A stretch of DNA of 64,000 nt. Source: Polyangiaceae bacterium (lineage in GTDB: Bacteria; Myxococcota_A; Polyangia; Polyangiales; Polyangiaceae). Each line of letters starts with the position of its first letter. Position 1 is the stretch's first letter. Positions 26,157 to 33,761 of the stretch are shown here, one piece after another. Under the pieces are notes generated by a model. That model had not been told where the DNA came from. It did not search any database and was given only the letters and a program-made list of their open reading frames with translations. The stretch covers positions 4,402,001-4,466,000 of the forward strand of contig JADJRH010000001.1 of the NCBI GenBank assembly GCA_016712345.1, in the 5' to 3' direction. Made by a program: the position numbers and the translations under genes.

Positions 26157-27239
26157 TTACCTGGGCGTGATTCCAAGCGAGTGAACGGGCCGGGTCAGGT
26201 GCATTGTCGACGATGTGTACCCACGCGGTGGCATTTCGCTTTCGTCGATGAACCCGAACTTGCGATAGAGGCCGTGAGCGTCGCGTGTGCCAAGGTGCAC
26301 TTTGCGAGCGGTGCGCACTGCGGGGTGCTCGAGCGCGAGCTTCACGACGGCGAAACCCAAGCCGCGATTGCGCCACTCGGGAGCAACCATGACATCGTAG
26401 ATCCAAGCGTGTTTCGCGGCGTCGGAGAGAGCGCGGGTGGTTGCGACAAGTGTACCGTTTGTGTCGCGTGCGCCCACCCACGCCTGCGATCCGCGGTGGG
26501 CGGCGGCGAGTTCTGCGCGCGAGATGTCGCCGTTCCAATACGCACCGTCGAGCAATTGGGCGGCGCGATCGGCTTCTGTGGGCGGCACCGATGCAACGAG
26601 TCGCGTGTTCTCCGGGCCTTGTAAAAAAGAGGGAAGGGGAGTGTCGGGGTTCAACGCGAGGATGGTTTCAACGGCGTCGGCGTCGCCGGGCCCGCCGCGT
26701 TGCCAGAGTTTTTCGCACAGGCGACTGCGCTCTTCGGGCGTGCGGTTTTGAGCCACCTTGGCCTTTCCGTCGATGCGATCGAGGCGCACTTGGGCGACCA
26801 ACAAACCGCGGATCGGCTTTGCGTAGAGAGGGTGGTCAACGGCGATGGGAACGTGTCCACCTTCAGGCTGGTATTTGGCCATGAGGGCGTCGATGACGCG
26901 GGCCTTGATCCGGGCGTCTGTGACTTCTTCGAGCGTGCCGTGGGCTTCGGCGCTTAAATACAAAGTGGTGGCGGGGCAGGCGCGCTCTGGATCAAGAAAA
27001 TAGCTTGGGATCGAGGCGATTACACGCTCGGCGCTCACGACGGTGGGGCGGCCCAGCGCTTCGACTTTTTCGCCCGCCGGTGCCCCGTGAAAACAAACAG
27101 CGCCGTCGACGACAACGGCGTTGAGTGTACGCAGGAGCGGCGTTCCGTCGGGCTTCACCGACGCAAGGTGGATGACGTTTGCCGCGGCAACGAGCGCTCG
27201 CGCCTCGTTGTCGCCCATTCGATAGACCTCTTTTCGCAT
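26157..27239 (-). CDS. Fusion of PNPOx-like FMN-binding split barrel and GNAT acetyltransferase
   Basis: 360 residues. Residues 1-195 form a pyridoxamine-5'-phosphate-oxidase-like barrel (VIHLASVKPDGTPLLRTLNAVVVDGAVCFHGA, then YFLDPERACPATTLY and a long helix-loop ending GLLVAQVRLDRIDGK). Residues 205-345 form a GNAT domain with VMVAPEWRNRGLGFAVVKLA (acetyl-CoA loop) and LYRKFGF near the end. It starts 30 nt from a divergent MocR/PdxR-type regulator, which usually senses PLP. A link to vitamin B6 or amine modification is therefore plausible but unproven. The barrel may bind a flavin or have lost it. Confidence 0.85.
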   Translation of the reverse strand: MRKEVYRMGDNEARALVAAANVIHLASVKPDGTPLLRTLNAVVVDGAVCFHGAPAGEKVEALGRPTVVSAERVIASIPSYFLDPERACPATTLYLSAEAHGTLEEVTDARIKARVIDALMAKYQPEGGHVPIAVDHPLYAKPIRGLLVAQVRLDRIDGKAKVAQNRTPEERSRLCEKLWQRGGPGDADAVETILALNPDTPLPSFLQGPENTRLVASVPPTEADRAAQLLDGAYWNGDISRAELAAAHRGSQAWVGARDTNGTLVATTRALSDAAKHAWIYDVMVAPEWRNRGLGFAVVKLALEHPAVRTARKVHLGTRDAHGLYRKFGFIDESEMPPRGYTSSTMHLTRPVHSLGITPR

Positions 27240-27251
27240 GAGGGAAAAACT

Positions 27252-27280
27252 GGTCTGCTTCCGGTCTGTATGAAAGGTCC
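27252..27280. promoter_or_regulatory. Candidate operator between the PNPOx-GNAT and MocR genes
   Basis: GGTCTG occurs at 27252-27257 and again at 27263-27268, 11 bp apart (one helical turn), with GGTCC at 27276-27280 extending the series. Direct repeats in the divergent spacer are the usual binding arrangement of MocR/PdxR regulators. It overlaps the regulator's own start codon, which would suit autoregulation. Inferred from layout only. Confidence 0.45.
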
Positions 27281-28754
27281 AGATCCGACAATCTCGCTAG
27301 ACCAGTTGAGCGATGCCGAGTCGTTTCAAGAACCGGTGTTTTTGCGGATTGCGCGAGCGATTTCAGCCGATATTGCGCGCGGAAGGTTTCGGCCGGGGCA
27401 GCGGCTTCCTTCGAGCCGGGCGCTCGCCGATTCGCTGGGTGTACACCGAAACACGGTGCTGGCCGCGTACCAGGAGTTGATTGCCGAGGGCTGGCTGGTG
27501 ACGCGGCCGTCGGGCGGCACGTTCGTTTCGAGTGACATGGTGGACACGCGGCCCAAGGCGTTCGCAAGGTCCGCCGTTTTGCGCACCGAGGTTCCGGGGC
27601 GGGTGGGCTTTGACTTGGCGCCTCCGCCGGACCGGTTTGATCAGCCGGAGCCGCCGAAAGGAGCGCTTGTTTTTGCGAGCGGGATGCCCGATTTGCGGCT
27701 CGCTCCGGTGGATGATCTGTCGCGGGCGTATCGGCGGGCGCTGCGGCAAAACGGCGGCAAGCTGTTGGGGTACGGCGATCCGGCGGGTGAACTGCGACTG
27801 CGTTCGGCGCTCGCTTCGATGTTTGCCGATGCGCGCGGCCTGGCGGCCAACGAGAGCAATGTGATTGTGACGCGCGGCAGTCAGATGGCGATCGACCTGT
27901 GCGCGAAAGTGCTTTTTTCGCCGGGCGATGTGGTGGCTGTGGAAGCTCTCGGTTATCAACCCGCGTGGGCGGCGCTCAGAGCTTCAGGGGCGCGCTTGGT
28001 TCCGGTGGCGGTGGATCGATCGGGGATGGTGTTTGATGCGCTTCGAGCGGTGGCCGAGCGCGAGCGGTTGCGCGCGATCTATCTGACGCCGCATCACCAA
28101 TACCCAACGACGGTGAGCCTCTCGCCGGGCAGGCGTTTGCAGGTGCTGGAGCTTGCAGCGGAGCGGCGGATCGCGGTGATTGAGGACGATTACGATAACG
28201 AGTTCCACTACGAAAGTAGGCCGATTTTGCCGCTCGCGAGCGCGGATCGAAAGGGCACTGTGCTTTACATCGGCACGCTCTCAAAGATCTTGGCGCCTGC
28301 GCTTCGCGTTGGGTTTTTGGTGGCGCCCGAGCCGTTCATTTTACGGGCGGCGGCAATGCGCGCAACGATGGACAGGCAGGGCGATCGACCGGTGGAAACG
28401 GCGGTGGCGGAGTTGATCGAAGACGGCGCCGTTCAACGTCACGTGCGTCGCATGCGGGGTCACTACGCGAAGCGGCGTGAAGCCCTTGCGGGGGCGCTCG
28501 CGCGGCATTTGGGTGCGGCGGTGCGGTTTGATTTGCCGCAGGGTGGCATGGCGATTTGGGTGGAAGTGGACAGCACAATCAACGTTGAGAAATGGGCGGA
28601 AAACGCGCGAGCGCAGGGGGTGATTGCAACCACGGCAAAGCGGTTTGCGTTTGATGGGCGGGCGCGCAACTTCTTTCGGCTGGGGTTTGCCAACCTGAAC
28701 GAAAAAGAAATTGAAGAGGGTGTGTTGCGGCTCAAAAAAGCGCTTCGAGTCTAG
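27270..28754 (+). CDS. MocR/PdxR-type PLP-dependent transcriptional regulator
   Basis: 494 residues from ATG 27270; a longer reading from 27087 would run into the divergent gene. N-terminal GntR-type winged helix (about 15-95: ISADIARGRFRPGQRLPSSRALADSLGVHRNTVLAAYQEL, split here over helix-turn-helix and recognition helix). A fold-type I aminotransferase-like domain follows (about 130-494) with IEDDYDNEF and the PLP-lysine segment YIGTLSKILAPALR. Such regulators bind PLP or its adducts and control B6, GABA or taurine genes, often a divergent neighbour. Here the neighbour is the PNPOx-GNAT fusion. Confidence 0.92.
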   Translation: MKGPDPTISLDQLSDAESFQEPVFLRIARAISADIARGRFRPGQRLPSSRALADSLGVHRNTVLAAYQELIAEGWLVTRPSGGTFVSSDMVDTRPKAFARSAVLRTEVPGRVGFDLAPPPDRFDQPEPPKGALVFASGMPDLRLAPVDDLSRAYRRALRQNGGKLLGYGDPAGELRLRSALASMFADARGLAANESNVIVTRGSQMAIDLCAKVLFSPGDVVAVEALGYQPAWAALRASGARLVPVAVDRSGMVFDALRAVAERERLRAIYLTPHHQYPTTVSLSPGRRLQVLELAAERRIAVIEDDYDNEFHYESRPILPLASADRKGTVLYIGTLSKILAPALRVGFLVAPEPFILRAAAMRATMDRQGDRPVETAVAELIEDGAVQRHVRRMRGHYAKRREALAGALARHLGAAVRFDLPQGGMAIWVEVDSTINVEKWAENARAQGVIATTAKRFAFDGRARNFFRLGFANLNEKEIEEGVLRLKKALRV

Positions 28755-28932
28755 TGCCGCGTGTCAAAAGTCCTGCCGGACTTTTGTCGCCGCTGGCGCG
28801 GCCCGCTTCGCACACGTCGGCACTATCTTTTGTCTCGTGGGGCTCCGCCCCACACCCCCCGCGCTTGCGCGCGGCTAGTTCCACACGAAGAAACTCAACC
28901 AGGGCCAAACTTCTGACGAGCAGAACTAGCGG
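28755..28932. other. Intergenic stretch with GC-rich palindromes
   Basis: No convincing gene. Contains GTGGGGC-TCC-GCCCCAC (about 28838-28855), a short palindrome of a type scattered in many high-GC genomes. A related GCGGGGGC-GGA-GCCCCCGC lies at about 29380-29399, on the other side of the tandem repeats. Neither has a T-run, so I do not call them terminators. Confidence 0.5.
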
Positions 28933-29074
28933 GGGGCAAGGGAGCGAGTGACGTGTGCGCGTTCGAGCGGTGCGGTTTTTGGGGCAAGGGAGCGAGTGAC
29001 GTGTGCGCGTTCGAGCGGTGCGGTTTTTGGGGCAAGGGAGCGAGTGACGTGTGCGCGTTCGAGCGGTGCGGTTT
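28933..29074. repeat. Three tandem copies of a 48-bp unit
   Basis: The unit begins GGGGCAAGGGAGCGAGTGAC and ends GCGGTTTTT, repeated at 28933, 28981 and 29029 with essentially no differences; the third copy runs into the next repeat array. All six frames across it are open in places, but the frames lack ribosome sites and normal composition, so it is probably non-coding. Confidence 0.9.
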
Positions 29075-29372
29075 GGGCCCCATGCGCCACTGTCGGCGGG
29101 GAAGGGGCCCCGTCCGCGGGCGCTTGGGAAAAACCGCCACCGCGAGATGCGCACAGGTCAGGAGCGACCCCTTTGGGCCCCATGCGCCACTGTCGGCGGG
29201 GAAGGGGCCCCGTCCGCGGGCGCTTGGGAAAAACCGCCACCGCGAGATGCGCACAGGTCAGGAGCGACCCCTTTGGGCCCCATGCGCCACTGTCGGCGGG
29301 GAAGGGCCCCGTCCGCGGGCGCTTGGGAAAAACCGACAGCGCGAGACGCGCAGAGGTCACGAGCGACCCCGG
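29075..29372. repeat. Three tandem copies of a 100-bp unit
   Basis: The unit starts GGGCCCCATGCGCCACTGTC at 29075, 29175 and 29275. The first two copies are nearly identical. The third lacks one G in the GGGGCCCC run and has several changes near its end (ACCGACAGCGCGAGACG). Adjacent to, but unrelated to, the 48-bp array. No gene identified. Confidence 0.9.
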
Positions 29373-29427
29373 CGGGGGCGTTGCGGGGGCGGAGCCCCCG
29401 CCCCCTGAAAAAGAAGTGATGGATGGG

Positions 29428-29510
29428 ATGTGTACGCTTGATGTGATGCGTACATCATGGGCTGGATGTGTACGCGTTTGAATGTGTACTTTTGACTAAT
29501 GCGTACTCTT
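29428..29510. promoter_or_regulatory. Cluster of five (A/G)ATG(T/C)GTAC motifs
   Basis: GTAC cores at 29432, 29450, 29470, 29486 and 29503, each preceded by ATGTG or ATGCG, spaced 16-20 bp. This is the densest concentration of the GTGTAC motif that is over-represented in the window. It lies between the tandem repeats and the 3' end of the following minus-strand gene. Function unknown; it could be a protein-binding array. Confidence 0.5.
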
Positions 29511-29993
29511 TGGAGACTCGTCGAAAAAGGTACGCAGCCGCGCGCGTTCTTCGGGTGAGAGCGCATCTTCAAGCCAGCTGATTGCCTCGCTCGGGTGTTT
29601 AAATGCACGACGCGTGGCGAGCCGTTTGAGAGAGGGATCGATCCCCCGTTTTGGAGCGGAGTGGAGGCCGAAGTCGCGCGCCGACACTTGGGTAGCGGAG
29701 ACATAACGAAGCAGCCGATCAACTTGGAGATAAAACGTGGCGGCGTCACCGACAACAATGGCGACTCTGTCGAGGCGCTGGTGATCGGATCGAAAGAAGC
29801 GACCGATGCGATCGGCGAGCGGTTCTGGGAAAACCGAGGCGCGCGAAAGGTCGGCGCAGACAACAAGTTTGGCGTGGCTTTTGGAGCCCAACGCGGCCAT
29901 GTCACGCTGCATCACCGTGAAGTCGTCGACGACGACGGGAGACGTGAGGCGGATTTCTGCGAGACGCCCAACCCGGTGCGAAACACTGATCAT
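29496..29993 (-). CDS. SpoIIAA/STAS-like hypothetical protein
   Basis: 165 residues from ATG 29993, chosen because GAGG lies 5 nt upstream; a GTG at 30008 is the alternative. The pattern ISVSHRVGRLAEIRL, HAKLVVCADLSRA, RVAIVVGDAATFYLQVDRLLRYV and a C-terminal FKHPSEAISWLEDAL fits the SpoIIAA-like/STAS fold used in anti-sigma antagonists and related cytosolic sensors. No conserved phosphorylatable serine is obvious. Isolated minus-strand gene, divergent from the rimP operon. Confidence 0.6.
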   Translation of the reverse strand: MISVSHRVGRLAEIRLTSPVVVDDFTVMQRDMAALGSKSHAKLVVCADLSRASVFPEPLADRIGRFFRSDHQRLDRVAIVVGDAATFYLQVDRLLRYVSATQVSARDFGLHSAPKRGIDPSLKRLATRRAFKHPSEAISWLEDALSPEERARLRTFFDESPKSTH

Positions 29994-30226
29994 TGTGACC
30001 TCACCCACGCGGCGTATTCACGACAGCCGGCCCTCGCCCCGGCTCGCGAGCACATCGCGCACTTTAAAAAACGAACTCCTCTGAGCAGAGAGCAACGCCA
30101 TTGGGTGTATGCGATGCCGCTCATGGTGCAATTGGACCGCGACGCAAGGGGCAGGTCCATTTCAGGGCATTTCAAATCACGGCATCGCGCCGGGCAGCGC
30201 TCGTGCCAAAAGAGTCGCGATCCCTC

Positions 30227-30255
30227 TTGCGAAGCTCACAATCGTCCGCTAGCGT
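30227..30255 (+). promoter_or_regulatory. Candidate sigma-70 promoter for the rimP-nusA-infB operon
   Basis: TTGCGA (30227-30232) and TAGCGT (30250-30255) are separated by 17 bp. A start near 30262 would leave about 145 nt of leader before rimP, including the hairpin and T-run below. Match quality is modest. Confidence 0.35.
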
Positions 30256-30282
30256 GCGCGCCAACAACTAGGCGGATCCGCG

Positions 30283-30321
30283 GAGCCGGGTTCCCAGTTT
30301 GGGAATCGGCTCTTTTTTTTT
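30283..30321 (+). terminator. Leader terminator / attenuator upstream of rimP
   Basis: GAGCCG...TTCCC (from 30283) pairs with GGGAATCGGCTC (30301-30312) and runs straight into nine Ts (30313-30321). It faces the operon, and the nearest plus-strand gene upstream ends 1.5 kb away. Attenuation inside the rimP-nusA leader is therefore more likely than a simple gene end. NusA itself is a termination factor, which would fit autoregulation. Confidence 0.7.
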
Positions 30322-30405
30322 GCCGCCCGGACTTCGTGGCTCCGCCTGGTCGTGGGCCGGTTCGCGCGTTTTGCGAACCTTGCCCCAGCAGGTTGGATCT
30401 ATCGA

Positions 30406-31020
30406 ATGCTCGCAAAAGACGCTTCAAAACCCGGCACAGTGAAAGGCGGTGTGGATCTCGAAAAGGTCCGCACAGCTATCGCGCCGGTATTGCAGGCGCA
30501 CGGCGTCGCGCTGCTTGAGCTGGAGTGGATCACCGAACGAGCCGGCTGGACGCTGCGGATCACGATCGAGCGCTTGGATGCCAAACCGGTGCCGCCGGGC
30601 ACTGTCGATCCTGTGGACGGCGTAACGCTGGAGGATTGCGCGGAAGTGTCGCGCGACTGTTCCTCGGTGCTGGATGTCGAGGATCTCATCCCTACCCAAT
30701 ACAACCTTGAAGTGAGTTCACCCGGGCTCGACAGAAAACTCTACGGCCCGGCCGATTTTGTGCGTTTTCGGGGATACACAGCCAAGGTGAAACTCGCGCG
30801 TCCAGCTCCCGATGGGCAGCGCGTGCTTCGGGGGCCGATCGAAGAAGCCTCTGACGGAATGGTCGCCATTGTCGCCGACGGCAAACACATTGCCGTTCCC
30901 GTGGCCGACATTGTGGAGGCGCGGCTCGTTTTTGAACTTCAGACAGGAACTAAAAAGGGCGGCCCAAAAGGCTCTCAAAAACCGGGGAAACAACTTCGTG
31001 AACGAGGCGGGCAGCGTTAG
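30406..31020 (+). CDS. rimP: Ribosome maturation factor RimP
   Basis: 204 residues from ATG 30406. Family signatures: GVALLELEWI at the start of the N-terminal domain, VTLEDCAEVSRDCSSVLDVEDLIPTQYNLEVSSPG (split across residues 75-110), the classic RimP core ending SSPGLDRKL, then the SH3-like C-terminal domain (FVRFRGYTAKVKLA to VADIVEARLVFEL). The C-terminal tail is extended and basic (KKGGPKG...RERGGQR). RimP matures the 30S subunit. First gene of the rimP-nusA-ylxR-infB-ylxP-rbfA cluster. Confidence 0.95.
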   Translation: MLAKDASKPGTVKGGVDLEKVRTAIAPVLQAHGVALLELEWITERAGWTLRITIERLDAKPVPPGTVDPVDGVTLEDCAEVSRDCSSVLDVEDLIPTQYNLEVSSPGLDRKLYGPADFVRFRGYTAKVKLARPAPDGQRVLRGPIEEASDGMVAIVADGKHIAVPVADIVEARLVFELQTGTKKGGPKGSQKPGKQLRERGGQR

Positions 31021-31061
31021 CGCTCGCTGATTTTGGGAAACGAAAAGGAGACAAGTGCGTC

Positions 31062-32705
31062 ATGGCAGCGGCACAGGCACAGGGGACCGAAAGCAGCCTC
31101 GGAGCCATTCTCGAACAGGTCGCGAAAGAAAAAGGGATCGAGCGAAAGGTCCTTGTCGAGACTATCGAGGCGGCAATCTTGAAGGCGGCGCAAAGCGTCT
31201 TCGGGCCCACTCGCGAGCTGGAAGCCCGGTTCAACGAAGACGTTGGGCATGTGGATCTCTTTCAGTACATGACCGTTGTTGAGCAGGTGGGTCAGCCCGA
31301 GCGCGAGATCTCTCTCTCGGATGTGGAAAAATATCGACTCGACGCGACGCTCGGCGAAGAGCTTGGTTTTCAGGTGTTTTGGCGTCCCGAAGACGCGGAC
31401 AAAGCGCGCGAGCAGGACAAAGAGTACGGCGACATCCTCAAGCTGAAGCAGGGGCGCACAACGTTTGGGCGCATCGCCGCGCAAACTGCGAAACAAGTGC
31501 TTTTGCAGCGCGTTCGCGACGCCGAGCGCGACATCATTTTCAACGAGTACAAAGATCGCAAAGGCGAGCTTATCCGCGGCATCGTTCGCCGCTTTGAAAA
31601 GGGCAACAACATCATTGTCGACATCGGCAAGACCGAGGGTGTGTTGCCGTTTCGCGAGCAGACGCCGCGTGAAACGTATCGGCCGGGCGATCGCATTGTG
31701 GCCTACGTAAAAGACATCGATCGCGAAGCGCGCGGTCCGCAGGTGATCTTGTCGCGCTCGGATCCGCGCCTTGTTGAAAAGCTTTTTGAGGCTGAAGTCC
31801 CTGAAATTTACGAGGGCATTGTGCGCATTGTGGCCGTTGCGCGCGAACCGGGCGCTCGCTCAAAAATCGCGGTCACAAGTCGCGACGCGGACGTGGATCC
31901 GGTGGGCGCGTGCGTTGGTATGAAGGGCTCGCGCGTGCAGGCGGTTGTTCAAGAGCTGCGCGGCGAAAAAATCGACATCGTGCCGTTTGATCGAGATCCG
32001 GCGCGCTACGTGATCGCTGCCATTCAGCCGGCTGAAGTACACAAGGTCATTGTCGATGAAGCCGACGGTCGGATGGAGCTTGTGGTTCCCGACGAGAAGC
32101 TTTCGCTCGCGATCGGGCGCAAAGGTCAAAACGTGCGTCTCGCGGCGCAGCTCACCAACTGGAAGCTCGACATCATCAGTGAGTCGAAGTTCAAGCAGAT
32201 GGAGGAAGAGGCCATTCTCGCTCTCCAGCAGATCGACGGCGTGAGCGAGCAGATCGCGAAGAGCATGTACCGTCTCGGATTCCGCGCGCTCGAAGAGGTG
32301 ACGGAAGCAACGGTTGAAGAGCTTGCGGCGATTCCGGGGCTCGGCGGCAACGACGCGGCGGAGCGCATTAAGACGCAGGCGGAGGCCACGATGGAGCGGC
32401 TTCGCCAGGAGCGCATTCGTCAGGCGGCCACGCGAACGGAGGCGCTCACGGAGCGTGAACGTCTGCTGTTCATTCGCGGCATCGGCGATCGTACTGTCGG
32501 TCTGCTTGAAGAGGCCGGCTACAAAACGGTTGAAGACGTGTTGCGGGAAGACGAAGACCGCCTCGCGATTCGCACGGGGCTTGGCATCAAGAAAGCTCGC
32601 GCGATCAAGCAGGGAGCCAAAACATTCGTCGACACGGAGCAAAAGGTGTTGGAGCAGGCTCGCGCTGAAGTGAGGCGCGCGGCCGACGCACAAAAACAGG
32701 CATAG
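31062..32705 (+). CDS. nusA: Transcription termination/antitermination factor NusA
   Basis: 547 residues from ATG 31062, with AAGGAG about 10 nt upstream. Domains: N-terminal RNA-polymerase-binding region (1-130), S1 (about 145-210, KGELIRGIVRRFEKGNNIIVDIG), KH1/KH2 (about 240-390; VGACVGMKGSRVQAVV and LAIGRKGQNVRLA), and C-terminal helix-hairpin-helix repeats (about 405-530, with GFRALEEVTEATVEELAAIPG and RGIGDRTVGLLEEAGYKTVEDVL). It regulates pausing, Rho-dependent and intrinsic termination, and antitermination. The C-terminal repeats, as in E. coli, are absent from many Gram-positive NusAs. Confidence 0.96.
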   Translation: MAAAQAQGTESSLGAILEQVAKEKGIERKVLVETIEAAILKAAQSVFGPTRELEARFNEDVGHVDLFQYMTVVEQVGQPEREISLSDVEKYRLDATLGEELGFQVFWRPEDADKAREQDKEYGDILKLKQGRTTFGRIAAQTAKQVLLQRVRDAERDIIFNEYKDRKGELIRGIVRRFEKGNNIIVDIGKTEGVLPFREQTPRETYRPGDRIVAYVKDIDREARGPQVILSRSDPRLVEKLFEAEVPEIYEGIVRIVAVAREPGARSKIAVTSRDADVDPVGACVGMKGSRVQAVVQELRGEKIDIVPFDRDPARYVIAAIQPAEVHKVIVDEADGRMELVVPDEKLSLAIGRKGQNVRLAAQLTNWKLDIISESKFKQMEEEAILALQQIDGVSEQIAKSMYRLGFRALEEVTEATVEELAAIPGLGGNDAAERIKTQAEATMERLRQERIRQAATRTEALTERERLLFIRGIGDRTVGLLEEAGYKTVEDVLREDEDRLAIRTGLGIKKARAIKQGAKTFVDTEQKVLEQARAEVRRAADAQKQA

Positions 32706-32721
32706 CCACGAAGACAGCGGC

Positions 32722-32752
32722 GATCGCGTTGGGCACCGTGCCCAATGCGATC
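32722..32752 (+). promoter_or_regulatory. Intercistronic hairpin burying the ylxR start codon
   Basis: GATCGCGTTGGGCA (32722-32735) pairs with TGCCCAATGCGATC (32739-32752) over 14 bp with one G-T wobble and a 3-nt loop. The chosen ATG (32745) of the next gene lies inside the 3' arm. No T-run follows, so it is not a typical terminator. It may restrict initiation or be an RNA processing or binding site. Confidence 0.5.
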
Positions 32753-33746
32753 GGCCAATAGAAAGGACGGCGCCGCTCGCAGGTCGGGCCGCGTTGACGA
32801 AAACCGAGTGATTGAACCGCATCAAAACGCAGACGCCGACGCCGCAAAGAGCGGTCAGGCGGAGCTGCGCCCGGCAACCGAAAACGGTGCCGGTGCGGTT
32901 CAACCCGCCCCGGCCGATGGAAAATCGTCCGCCCGCACGTGCATCGGATGCGGCGAGCGCACCGATCCTGAAGCGTTTGTTCGCCTTGTGATCGGTCCTT
33001 CGGGAGAAGTGGCTGTGGACGCCGCCGGGGGCGGATTCGGTCACGGCGCCTACGTTCACGCGCGCGGTCCGTGCGTGGCGCAGGCGGTTGTGCGAGGTCT
33101 GCCCAGAATCACAAAGGGCCAAGCTTCAAGTGTACACATTGTAACAAAAGAAGCGGGCGCGCTTGAGTCCGCTTCGCTTATGCCGCTCACGGCCGAATCG
33201 CTTGCCGCTTGCATTCAAGCAGCGATGAATCGGCGCGTGGCCGGGCTTCTCACAACGGCGGTGCGAACGCGCAACGCGGTGGTGGGGTCCGACGCGGTGA
33301 CGAGCGCTTGGCGTGCCGGTGAGGCGACCCTTGTTGTTGTTGCAACCGATGCCGCGGCGGCGAGTGAGCTGCCGAGCGTGCGTGAAGCGGTGGACGGCGG
33401 CTCTGCCGTTGCGTGGGGCACAAAACAGTCGCTCGCAGCCGCTCTTCAGCGGTCGTCTGCGACGGAAGGGGTAGCTGTCGCGGCTGTCAAGAACTCCGGC
33501 ATCGCAAACGCCTTGCGCGATGCGGTTGAAAAGGCTGTTGGCGTCACGTCGGCGTTGGTGCCGGCGCGTCGCGTGAAGGTTTCGCAGGGTCGGCGACGAG
33601 ACGATGAGCGCTCGCCCGATGACCCGTCGAAAAGTCACGAAAAGGTCGCCGCCCCTAAGGGCGGCTTCCGCGGTAAAGTGGTGCCCGATCGAGCGGGGCG
33701 AGCGTCGGGGCGGCACCTGCGGCGCACGCAGGAAAGTCGGCAGTAG
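32745..33746 (+). CDS. ylxR: YlxR (DUF448) fused to L7Ae/L30e-like domain
   Basis: 333 residues from ATG 32745; a GTG at 32808 is an alternative because 32745 has no clear ribosome site. After an Ala-rich leader, residues 65-130 are YlxR: SARTCIGCGERTDPEAFVRL, then GGGFGHGAYVHARGPCVAQAV. Residues about 150-270 look like the ribosomal L7Ae/YlxQ RNA-binding fold (LAACIQAAMNRRVAGLLTTA, GEATLVVVATDAAAASEL, GVAVAAVKNSGIANAL). A basic tail follows. In Bacillus, ylxR and ylxQ are separate adjacent genes at this site; here they appear joined. Probably an RNA-binding accessory of the nusA-infB operon. Confidence 0.85.
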   Translation: MRSANRKDGAARRSGRVDENRVIEPHQNADADAAKSGQAELRPATENGAGAVQPAPADGKSSARTCIGCGERTDPEAFVRLVIGPSGEVAVDAAGGGFGHGAYVHARGPCVAQAVVRGLPRITKGQASSVHIVTKEAGALESASLMPLTAESLAACIQAAMNRRVAGLLTTAVRTRNAVVGSDAVTSAWRAGEATLVVVATDAAAASELPSVREAVDGGSAVAWGTKQSLAAALQRSSATEGVAVAAVKNSGIANALRDAVEKAVGVTSALVPARRVKVSQGRRRDDERSPDDPSKSHEKVAAPKGGFRGKVVPDRAGRASGRHLRRTQESRQ

Positions 33747-33761
33747 TTTGGAGCGGAGCGA

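Noticed and set aside
28933..29372. Possible CRISPR array
   Set aside because: Units are contiguous tandem repeats without unique spacers, and no cas genes are nearby.
28948..29481. Repeat-encoded proteins across the tandem arrays
   Set aside because: Several frames on both strands are open only because the units (48 and 100 bp) lack stops in phase; no ribosome sites and no sensible protein.
31860..33122. 420-residue minus-strand open frame opposite nusA and ylxR
   Set aside because: Antisense shadow of two well-supported genes, with implausible composition.
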